A program made the position numbers and the translations under genes. A model generated the notes under the pieces. That model was not told the origin of the DNA. It did not search any database and worked only from the letters and a program-made list of their open reading frames with translations. A stretch of 7,491 bases of DNA from NCBI GenBank assembly GCA_030740295.1, contig JASLXP010000803.1, positions 1 through 7,491 of the forward strand, written 5' to 3'. The stretch is from Planctomycetota bacterium (lineage in GTDB: Bacteria > Planctomycetota > PUPC01 > JACPCR01). Position 1 is the first letter of the stretch. Every line of letters begins with the position of its first letter. Below, piece after piece: positions 1 through 6,174 of the stretch.

Positions 1-31
1 CGGTATCGTATGCTGCGATGTAGTGTGTCAT
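1..31 (-). CDS. Start of an unrecognised gene (first 10 codons), possibly a polysaccharide deacetylase
   Basis: Only the N-terminus MTHYIAAYDT is in the window; the gene runs off the left edge. The ATG at 31 is the only ATG, GTG or TTG in this frame after the in-frame stop at 92-94, so the start is fairly well fixed. No Shine-Dalgarno sequence lies directly ahead of it; instead the ATG overlaps the TGA of a 13-codon ORF (ATGA arrangement), which suggests translational coupling. It follows the beta-helix gene by 82 bases on the same strand, so it probably belongs to the same operon. The YIAAYDT string resembles the first beta strand and catalytic Asp of some polysaccharide deacetylase-type proteins, and the carbohydrate context fits, but ten residues cannot establish a family. 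Confidence 0.4.
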   Translation of the reverse strand, partial: MTHYIAAYDT

Positions 32-69
32 TCCGAGGGCTCGTAGTGCTGAGGTCCTCTGTGGGACAT
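28..69 (-). other. 13-codon leader-like ORF overlapping the next start codon
   Basis: Reads MSHRGPQHYEPSE then TGA. It has the strongest ribosome binding site in this area, GAGGAG (plus-strand CTCCTC at 78-83), 8 bases before its ATG. Its TGA shares bases with the ATG of the following gene (ATGA). It may be a short leader peptide whose translation delivers ribosomes to the downstream start, or a chance ORF. No hydrophobic segment and no run of one amino acid that would point to classical attenuation. Confidence 0.3.
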
Positions 70-113
70 CAAGTATTCTCCTCTGCCACTTTCACTCTTC
101 GGGAATTCAGTTC

Positions 114-2459
114 TTACCGGGTAGCCGGGCTCGAAGGGATATGAGTTGGAAGGTGAAGCATAGCGGGCACCAGCCCCTTGCCATGAGGGATGGTCTCGAT
201 TGTCGCCAGTTTCTCGTCGGAGGAGATTTGGATTCCGATGTCGGTCGTCTTGGTTGCACCGGGCCGGAGTCCCTTGAAAGTGATCTGGCCAGGCCCAGTG
301 CGCTTCACGGAGTCAGCCGGCCCGACAACCAGACGCAGGCGGCCGGACGCGGGGGCATTGCCGACATTCTGCACGCTGACTCGGACTGTGTCCCCCGCGA
401 TGGTCTCGATTCGCGTGCGGACAATGGGCCGCGGCTCATCTTGGGCCGGCGTCCAGTCGTCGAAGGAATCGGGGCGCTGCCGCAAGGGACGGGGGCCGGC
501 TTTCGTGACGTCGATAGGTCTGAAGCCAACTGAGAAGGCCGGGGAGCCGGCGCGCAAAGTGAAGTCGCCCGCCTCCGGGTCATTAAAGAGTGGGTCGGCG
601 ATAACTGTTCCGGCGTACTGGCCTCGCTCCTGCAGGACAGTCAGTGGCGTACCGAAATCGACGTCGCCATTGGCGTTGAAGAAAAGATTATCCTTGAACA
701 GGTAGTTCTCCGTGGCCCAATCGAACGGGCTGAGCTGGCCCTCGTGCCAGTACACGAGATTCCCTTTGAAAACGGTGGTGCGATGGCCTTCCCGTTTGCC
801 TGGTGCTACGTGGGCGCTGCGTGCCAGGGCGAAGATGTTGTTGCGCACCAGATTGTCCCGGCCGTAGTGGGTGCTGAAGCCGGCGTAATGGGTGTGATGG
901 ACCACGTTGTTTTCGATCAGCAGCTCGCTGCTGCCTTCATCGGGGTAGATGCCCCAGCCGCCGTAAAGATAACAGCCAATGTGATGGATGTGATTGCCGC
1001 GAAGGGTCGTGCCCGGCTGAATTCCCAGAGTGTAGATGCCGCCGTTGTCGCTGAGAACGCCATCCCAGTTAATGTGATGGATGTGATTGTTCTCGATCCG
1101 ATTGTCCATGGTGGCGGCCTCCGCGTAACCCCAGGTCCAGCCGCATGAGATGCCGGTGTAATTGAGATTGAAGATTTCGTTGTGGACGATTCGGTTGCGG
1201 CTCGCGTTGCCGACCCAGATACCGATGGCGCTGAGATGAATCTTTGCCGCGTCATGAATCCGGCAATCACTGATCGTTGCCGCCATCGGCTTCGTCCCGG
1301 TCTTCTTTCTGGCCGTGCTGGTTTCGTCCACGCGGTTCATCCATTCGTGGTCGATACGGACTCCGCCGGCTCCGAGCTCATGAAGCGAACAGGCTGCGAT
1401 CCGGTTGTCATGGCTTCCCGTGCGGATCTCGATCGCATATTGCGCCGCGTGTGCCACTTCGCAGCCGTAAAGCACGCAATGTTCAGCGCGGTCGAAGACG
1501 ACCGCTCCCGGAACTTTGAAAGCCGCCTGGATCGAGCCCGGATCATCGGGCGGGTAATCCCATTCCGCATGCTGCAGCGAGAGATTCTCAAGCCGGACGT
1601 GTGAGACAGGCTGCCTTCCCGTGCCCGCAAAGTGGACAAGTGTTTCCAATCGCGGCGCAATGACCTCCGTCGATGAAATCTCCTCGCCTGGCAGTGGCAG
1701 GTAGTAAAGCTTGCCCGCCCGCCTGTCGAGATACCATTCGCCGGGCGTATCGAGCGCCTCAAACACATTCTCCACGAAGTAGCGGGCGAATTGCCGCCAT
1801 TCGTCTTTCAGGCTGCCGAGGCTTTTGGCCTGGAAATGGACGATGCGCCTGCGGGTGTCGAGCTTCTTGATGCGATGATGCGCCTCGAACCAGAGCTGCA
1901 GCGCGACCACCTTCACATCATCGATGTTGCGCCACCGGCGAATGTCCCCCGGCGAGTAACGCATTTCCTTGGGGCCGTTGTACCAATCCTGGCCGCTGTC
2001 GCGATCCCCGACCCAACCGGCGAAACGATGGTAGCCGGTCTTTGGCAGCCTCGGTCGCGGGCGACGGACCCCGTTGACGAACAATTGGGTGAAGTACCAT
2101 TTGTCTGTGGCTACTTCCGGCAGCTCAGCCACCCAGCAAGGTTGGCCGTTGACTTTGCCATTGCGCCATTCAGTGATGCGCCGGCCCCCGCTGAGCACGA
2201 CCGCTTCGCCCGGATGCGCAGCCAACACGACAGGTGATTTTGCGCTGCCAGAATCTTCCGGTCTGAAGACGAGCGTTCGGGCGAGCTCGTAGGTGCCGCC
2301 GCGCAGCAGCAGGCGGGCGCCGCCGGAGAGCTTTCCCTGGCGGCGGAGCCTGCGTATCGCGGCAAGTGCACCGTGTGGCGTGGCGAAGGGCTCTTCGGCC
2401 GTGCCGGCAGCGCGGTCCCTGCCGTCGGTCGATATGTGAAAAGTATCTGTTTTCTTCAT
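114..2459 (-). CDS. Right-handed parallel beta-helix protein, GH141-like putative glycoside hydrolase
   Basis: A 781-residue protein. The start chosen is the ATG at 2459 (MKKTDTFHIS), because AAAGG sits 7 bases ahead; a GTG 7 codons upstream is possible, and an in-frame stop at 2490-2492 rules out anything longer. Residues about 7-115 carry the opening typical of this family: FHISTDGRD, GT..EPFAT, LLLRGGTYEL, VFRPEDSGS and VVLSGG. An insert region with QLFVNGVRRPRPRLP follows, then, from about 285 to 620, repeated short strands with IENNHIHHI, LRGNHIHHIG and IENNVVHHTHYAG turns, the pattern of a beta-helix. Acidic motifs DNGGIYTLG (Asp about 471) and YPDEGSS (Asp 507, Glu 508) are candidate catalytic positions by comparison with GH141. 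Residues about 676-755 look like a CARDB-type beta sandwich. GH141 enzymes are known as a pectin alpha-L-fucosidase and a xylanase; the substrate here is unknown. No signal peptide or membrane segment is visible, unusual for such a protein. It lies 80 bases after the secreted hydrolase gene. Confidence 0.87.
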   Translation of the reverse strand: MKKTDTFHISTDGRDRAAGTAEEPFATPHGALAAIRRLRRQGKLSGGARLLLRGGTYELARTLVFRPEDSGSAKSPVVLAAHPGEAVVLSGGRRITEWRNGKVNGQPCWVAELPEVATDKWYFTQLFVNGVRRPRPRLPKTGYHRFAGWVGDRDSGQDWYNGPKEMRYSPGDIRRWRNIDDVKVVALQLWFEAHHRIKKLDTRRRIVHFQAKSLGSLKDEWRQFARYFVENVFEALDTPGEWYLDRRAGKLYYLPLPGEEISSTEVIAPRLETLVHFAGTGRQPVSHVRLENLSLQHAEWDYPPDDPGSIQAAFKVPGAVVFDRAEHCVLYGCEVAHAAQYAIEIRTGSHDNRIAACSLHELGAGGVRIDHEWMNRVDETSTARKKTGTKPMAATISDCRIHDAAKIHLSAIGIWVGNASRNRIVHNEIFNLNYTGISCGWTWGYAEAATMDNRIENNHIHHINWDGVLSDNGGIYTLGIQPGTTLRGNHIHHIGCYLYGGWGIYPDEGSSELLIENNVVHHTHYAGFSTHYGRDNLVRNNIFALARSAHVAPGKREGHRTTVFKGNLVYWHEGQLSPFDWATENYLFKDNLFFNANGDVDFGTPLTVLQERGQYAGTVIADPLFNDPEAGDFTLRAGSPAFSVGFRPIDVTKAGPRPLRQRPDSFDDWTPAQDEPRPIVRTRIETIAGDTVRVSVQNVGNAPASGRLRLVVGPADSVKRTGPGQITFKGLRPGATKTTDIGIQISSDEKLATIETIPHGKGLVPAMLHLPTHIPSSPATR

Positions 2460-2466
2460 GGCACTG

Positions 2467-2471
2467 CCTTT
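2467..2471 (-). promoter_or_regulatory. Ribosome binding site of the beta-helix gene
   Basis: Minus-strand AAAGG, 7 bases ahead of the ATG at 2459. It lies inside the stretch that would be coding if the GTG at 2480 were used, so it decides in favour of the shorter protein. Confidence 0.55.
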
Positions 2472-2539
2472 AGTAATCACGGTTCGAATTCATGTTCCTG
2501 TGGGACTGACGCGTCCAATAAGCAGGTCTTTCCTTTCCC

Positions 2540-5182
2540 TCATTTCTTCATCAATTCCTCGATCCTCCGAATCATGGCCGTTCGGGCTTTATTGAAGCGT
2601 TCTTCCGTCCACTTACCCGCGTCCTTTCTGTATCCTTCAACGTTCCACATTTTCAGAACGGGATCATTTGCCTGCGCAAGTTTTTCAAGAGTCAGACGGA
2701 GGCGAAGATCGAGCAGGCCTTCCCGATTACTCAGCCAGAGGGGTGTCTTCAGAACTCCTAGCTCGCTGTGGACCAGGAAGTTTGATTTAGAGGGCTCGCG
2801 GCCATCCAGGTTGTAGAAGGCAAAGCCCTGGGTGAAGAGACCGATCCATTCCATTCTACCTTCGGCGCCCAGCTTCATGCTGCGCCAGATTCGCAGTCCC
2901 ATACCGAGCCTGCCTTTTCCATTGTTGTAGACCCAGGGATGCCGTCCCTTTGCCCTCAACTGCTGGAGGTTTTCAGCCGTGTGGATATTGAAGGCCGGCG
3001 CATAGGTGCTATCGGCGATCTGTGTCCAGAGGGGATCGTTGCCATGCCAACTGGTGAAACCCATGGTGCGCAGGCCCGCCTTGGTGTAACCCTGGAGATA
3101 ACCGAGTACCCGCTTCTTCTCGGGCGCTGTGCTCGGCTCGTCATAGGCGTTGGCGAAGTGTGGTGGAAGCCGGTTGGCTTTTTCGTACGACATCCATGCA
3201 TCGGTGTAGGCATTGGGATCGTAACGGGTATTCCGCATCCCTCCGAAGAAGCCGCCGTAAGCGACAACGGCTTTGACTGCCCCATATTTCTGAGCCATTC
3301 GGACGTATCGCAAGGCGGTGCCGTCCCTGAACTCCATCTTGCCGCCTTGATTGACCAACTGGTATTGGATTCCCGGACCGCCGCTGAGAGCGGTAAGCCC
3401 CGCCGCCATCTGTTCTTTGAGAAGACTCTCCTGAAGACGCCACCAGGTCTCGCTGTCCAGAAACTTCGGATCGACCGGGAGCGCATTCATGAACAGGCCG
3501 ACGGGAATCGGAATCGTCTCGAGATCTGCGGGTACGATACGAGCTTTGATGGGAACAGTTACTTCCGATCCGCCGCCTCGGATCTGGATCTGTCCGCGAT
3601 AGTTTCCTCCCTGCGCGTTTGACGGAACCTCGTATTCGACAAGGAGGCTTCGGCTCAGATTGGGGCCGATGAGGAACGACCTGCCCGGACGATAGTGATT
3701 GACCTCCAGCCAGACGGCGCCGACGCCATAGGGCCTCATGGGAAGGTACCGCCCGTGGGAAACTTCACTGGCCGGAAGTTCTTTCGGTCCGCTCAGGTCC
3801 GATACATCGACCTCAAGATCCATCACACGGTCCGAGTAGATCCCCAGATGCACGGAAATCTTCTGCCCGCGAACGGCAAGGTATTGCTCAGGCACTTTTC
3901 CTGCCGGCACGCTCGGCCAGTCTCTTGGGTACATCATGTGGCCGGGAGATAGAGGTTCTACAACGATCGACTTTGAAGGCGGGCGCCGGCCCTCTCTCCG
4001 GCCACGGTCCTGTCCGGTATAAGTCTGCTCAGCGACCTTTCTCTGGAACTGTTCGTGGGCGTCGATGAATCTCTTTCCTTCCGGCGTGTCCGGTGCAAGG
4101 ATCAGGCCGGCGATGCGAAGGGGATACGCGGTCTGATCTTTGAGCCTGAGGGTGAAGGTGTTGCCACCTCTGGCCGCTTTGAATTTAAATCGGTGGACCG
4201 CGTGTGCCGGCCAGATCAGAGCATCGACCAGCTCGAACATGTAGGGCAGTTCGGTGTCCTGGAAGAAAAAGTCCGGTCCTGACGGAGCGAATTCATGGCG
4301 GTGAACGGTCGCGCCATTGACCTGTAGCTCCGCCGAACTATAGCCGCTGAACTCGTCCCCCCAGAAACCGCCCCGTTCAAAAGCGATCCATGCAATGTAA
4401 TTGCCGCCTGACAGATTGACCCGGAATCCACCCGAGTTCAGGCCCAGACTGTCCCCGAACATGGGTGTCGGGAAGGACATGGCTTTGCCCAGCACAGAGG
4501 GCCTGGCGCCGACCATGCCGTACCCCTTCTGCGGGTTGTATTTCGTGTCATGAAAGACACCGGTCATCTGAGCCATGACCTTGGTGCCAGCCTTCCCAAA
4601 ATCGAAAGCGAATCCACCTGTCGTCTGAATTCTCTCCACTTTGACCGCCACGATCTTATCGATGTAGATCGGCCCTTTGCCCTGGTTGGCGAAAGCAATC
4701 CGTGAGATCTGTGTCGTATTGATGGGCGTCTTAATCTTACCGCGGTAGGGACGATTTTCTTCTCCCCGCCAGAGCCCGGCAGAGATGTCCATCTCGATCA
4801 CGTGGGTACCGGGCGCGAGCCCGAACGCATTCTGATGCCGTTCTCTGAAGGAGCGATGTTGGTCCTGGAGTTCGAAGCTGATGGTCGCGGTCTGCCCGGT
4901 CGGATTGTGGGCATGGATGCGGAGGACCGAAGCCCCTTTCCAGTTCTTGTTAATCAAGCGGCTGAATGCTGCCATGAGGCCTGGATCGATCCGCAGGGAT
5001 TGATTCCCGTCCGCCTTCCATTCCGTGGAAAAAGTAATCGCCCCTGGCGTCTTCGGCGGCCACTTCGGCACCTCGAAAGGCTTCTCGAAATCCTGAACCA
5101 GTATCTGCTCGGCGCAGGAGAAAGCTGGCAGAAGTAGAAATGCAAATGCAGTCGTGGCCAAGGCGATCTTGTCATGTCTCAC
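2540..5182 (-). CDS. Secreted putative glycoside hydrolase, DUF4091/GH123-like, with N-terminal carbohydrate-binding-type modules
   Basis: An 880-residue exported protein. I place the start at GTG 5182, giving MRHDKIALATT...; GAGGA lies 7 bases ahead. A TTG at 5206 would add 8 residues but lies inside the upstream gene. Residues 1-24 form a signal peptide: Arg/Lys, a hydrophobic core, then SCA before EQ. It is not a good lipobox, since Ala stands at -3 from Cys23. Residues about 27-185 resemble a beta-sandwich binding module (DFEKP, a GPIYIDKI end). Residues about 190-365 resemble a second galactose-binding-like module (FAFDFG, DTKYNPQKGYG). A further beta domain (VHLGIYSDR, GNYRGQI) precedes a TIM-barrel-like region from about 560. 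Within it, ANAYDEPS (Asp681, Glu682) is the likely acidic active-site motif, and GRMEWIGLF, FYNLDGRE and NREGLLDLRLRLTLEKL match the C-terminal signature of DUF4091/GH123-like proteins. The exact reaction is unknown. It starts 10 bases after the isomerase gene, probably translationally coupled. Confidence 0.85.
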   Translation of the reverse strand: MRHDKIALATTAFAFLLLPAFSCAEQILVQDFEKPFEVPKWPPKTPGAITFSTEWKADGNQSLRIDPGLMAAFSRLINKNWKGASVLRIHAHNPTGQTATISFELQDQHRSFRERHQNAFGLAPGTHVIEMDISAGLWRGEENRPYRGKIKTPINTTQISRIAFANQGKGPIYIDKIVAVKVERIQTTGGFAFDFGKAGTKVMAQMTGVFHDTKYNPQKGYGMVGARPSVLGKAMSFPTPMFGDSLGLNSGGFRVNLSGGNYIAWIAFERGGFWGDEFSGYSSAELQVNGATVHRHEFAPSGPDFFFQDTELPYMFELVDALIWPAHAVHRFKFKAARGGNTFTLRLKDQTAYPLRIAGLILAPDTPEGKRFIDAHEQFQRKVAEQTYTGQDRGRREGRRPPSKSIVVEPLSPGHMMYPRDWPSVPAGKVPEQYLAVRGQKISVHLGIYSDRVMDLEVDVSDLSGPKELPASEVSHGRYLPMRPYGVGAVWLEVNHYRPGRSFLIGPNLSRSLLVEYEVPSNAQGGNYRGQIQIRGGGSEVTVPIKARIVPADLETIPIPVGLFMNALPVDPKFLDSETWWRLQESLLKEQMAAGLTALSGGPGIQYQLVNQGGKMEFRDGTALRYVRMAQKYGAVKAVVAYGGFFGGMRNTRYDPNAYTDAWMSYEKANRLPPHFANAYDEPSTAPEKKRVLGYLQGYTKAGLRTMGFTSWHGNDPLWTQIADSTYAPAFNIHTAENLQQLRAKGRHPWVYNNGKGRLGMGLRIWRSMKLGAEGRMEWIGLFTQGFAFYNLDGREPSKSNFLVHSELGVLKTPLWLSNREGLLDLRLRLTLEKLAQANDPVLKMWNVEGYRKDAGKWTEERFNKARTAMIRRIEELMKK

Positions 5183-5189
5183 TGTAAAG

Positions 5190-5194
5190 TCCTC
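5190..5194 (-). promoter_or_regulatory. Ribosome binding site of the secreted hydrolase, overlapping the upstream stop codon
   Basis: Minus-strand GAGGA, 7 bases before the GTG at 5182. Two of its bases belong to the TGA of the isomerase gene (5193-5195), so ribosomes terminating there sit on this site. This supports the GTG start over the TTG at 5206 and implies coupled translation. Confidence 0.7.
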
Positions 5195-5990
5195 ACCAGG
5201 AATCAAGGAAATCGCGTGTGTCTATAGTTTCTTCAATCGTCGCCACCTCGATGGCCCAGACCTCGCAGTCGAGATCGATAGCCATGGGCATCAACTGGTC
5301 CCACGGCAGCTCACCCCTACCCACCGCACAGTTGGTTGAGCCGTCGAAATCGTTGAACTGAAACGAGCGGACATAAGGTCTGACCAGGTCCAGATGGTCG
5401 GCCACGCTGCCCCTGCCCTCTTTGCAGAAAACGGAGCGGTGGGCGTGCGAGCAATCGAAAGTGATTCCGAGGCCCGGCACGGCCTCGCACGTTGCGATCA
5501 GCTCGTCCGGGTCGCCGTTGAAGCGAGAGCTGCCATTCTCCAGCAGAAGGCTGATCCCCAGGGGCTTCGCAGTCTCATTGAGTTCCCGGAGTGATTCCCT
5601 TGCGCGAGTCCGTTCATCGGCTGTCTCCCCGCGCCCGCTGTGCAGGATAAACATGTTCCAGCCCATTTCGTGAACCCAGTCAAGCTCACGGTGCATCCGA
5701 TCGAGATTGGCCAGGCGTAGGGATGAGTCCTCGGAACCAAATTGCTGGTTGAATCCCGGGCTGCAGTGCCATCGCGCGGAAAGCCCATTGTCCCTGAGAG
5801 CGGCCGCCAAGTCTGTCGCCGAATTCGCTTCATCGAACGGATCAAAATGACAGCCGGGAATCTCGACCATATGGAAGCCCCGGGTTTTCGCTTCCACCCA
5901 CGGGTCGGTTCGGTTCAGGAAATCCGGATTCATATACGCAGCAATTGTTGGCAAGGCGTTGCTCCGATCGGATGAATGGTGCGAGCTCAT
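5193..5990 (-). CDS. Sugar phosphate isomerase/epimerase family protein (xylose-isomerase-like TIM barrel)
   Basis: A 265-residue protein, close to the usual 250-300 for this superfamily, with no signal peptide, so cytoplasmic. It should use a divalent metal to isomerise or epimerise a keto sugar or related compound. Visible landmarks: first strand about 14-21 (LPTIAAYM), GFHMVEI with Glu43, FILHSGRG with His117, LLLENGS with Glu151, ITFDCSHAH with Asp179 and His182, SFQFNDFDG with Gln211, GRGELPW at 224-230, and AIEVAT with Glu248. Glu151, Asp179, Gln211 and Glu248 are the likely metal ligands. Gln at the third position recalls hydroxypyruvate isomerases (HIQIAD-type motif), where tagatose 3-epimerases have His, but that alone does not fix the substrate. 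The ATG at 5990 is preceded only by a weak AGAG, 8 bases upstream. First gene of the presumed operon, with the structured spacer ahead of it; its stop overlaps the ribosome binding site of the next gene. Confidence 0.87.
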   Translation of the reverse strand: MSSHHSSDRSNALPTIAAYMNPDFLNRTDPWVEAKTRGFHMVEIPGCHFDPFDEANSATDLAAALRDNGLSARWHCSPGFNQQFGSEDSSLRLANLDRMHRELDWVHEMGWNMFILHSGRGETADERTRARESLRELNETAKPLGISLLLENGSSRFNGDPDELIATCEAVPGLGITFDCSHAHRSVFCKEGRGSVADHLDLVRPYVRSFQFNDFDGSTNCAVGRGELPWDQLMPMAIDLDCEVWAIEVATIEETIDTRDFLDSW

Positions 5991-6021
5991 TTAATCATCT
6001 CTGGCCGCGGATTCTCAATCG

Positions 6022-6060
6022 TTCTCTCTTACCAGAAAATAAGGCGAATTGAAGAGAGAA
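6022..6060. repeat. Perfect 9-bp inverted repeat, 21-base gap
   Basis: TTCTCTCTT at 6022-6030 and AAGAGAGAA at 6052-6060 are exact reverse complements. The arm centres are 30 bases apart, close to three helical turns, and the site lies 32-70 bases ahead of the isomerase start. This would suit a dimeric regulator binding site or a DNA loop; as an RNA hairpin it would be AU-rich with a large loop and lacks a T-tract. The arms also overlap the weak -35 and -10 candidates. No regulator gene is in the window. Confidence 0.5.
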
Positions 6061-6061
6061 A

Positions 6062-6092
6062 CTGAATCGTCATCTGAATCTTAATCTGCATC
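6062..6092 (-). repeat. Five GATNNN hexamers in exact 6-bp phase
   Basis: Read on the minus strand from 6092 down, the units are GATGCA, GATTAA, GATTCA, GATGAC and GATTCA. On the plus strand ATC recurs at 6066, 6072, 6078, 6084 and 6090. The fixed half of each unit is conserved while the other three bases vary, so this is a degenerate microsatellite-like array, not a coding repeat. It directly abuts the inverted repeat. Confidence 0.6.
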
Positions 6093-6174
6093 TGTCTGCA
6101 TTCGGCGACCACGTGAGTGAAACGATTTTGGACCTGTTCCGTCCTCGTCATCGAGCCCTGATTCCAAGCCAAGG

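Larger units (their letters stand above)
5991..6174. other. Spacer between the nuclease gene and the isomerase gene; presumed operon control region
   Basis: These 184 bases hold no credible gene. They must contain the 3' end of the nuclease transcript and, if the metabolic operon has its own promoter, that promoter. I see no strong sigma-70 match: the best minus-strand pair is TTCAAT (6053-6048) and TAAGAG (6031-6026) with a 16-base gap, which is weak. No GC-rich stem followed by a T-tract is present downstream of the nuclease stop. The region contains an inverted repeat and a phased hexamer repeat, listed separately. Confidence 0.6.

Noticed and set aside
2500..2513. GGAC/GTCC hairpin between the two hydrolase genes as an intra-operon terminator
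   Set aside because: The stem has only four base pairs and no T-tract; the genes are probably co-transcribed.
2939..3622. Long plus-strand open frame (227 codons) and other plus-strand frames such as 744-1148 and 1791-2237
   Set aside because: They lie antisense to genes with clear family motifs, and their predicted proteins show no recognisable domain. High third-position GC in the true genes creates such shadows.
6110..6115. CACGTG palindrome as an operator
   Set aside because: A lone 6-bp palindrome is expected by chance at this GC content and nothing ties it to a promoter.
5991..6174. CRISPR-like array or tRNA in the spacer
   Set aside because: The repeated units are 6 bp without spacers of constant length, and no cloverleaf can be drawn.
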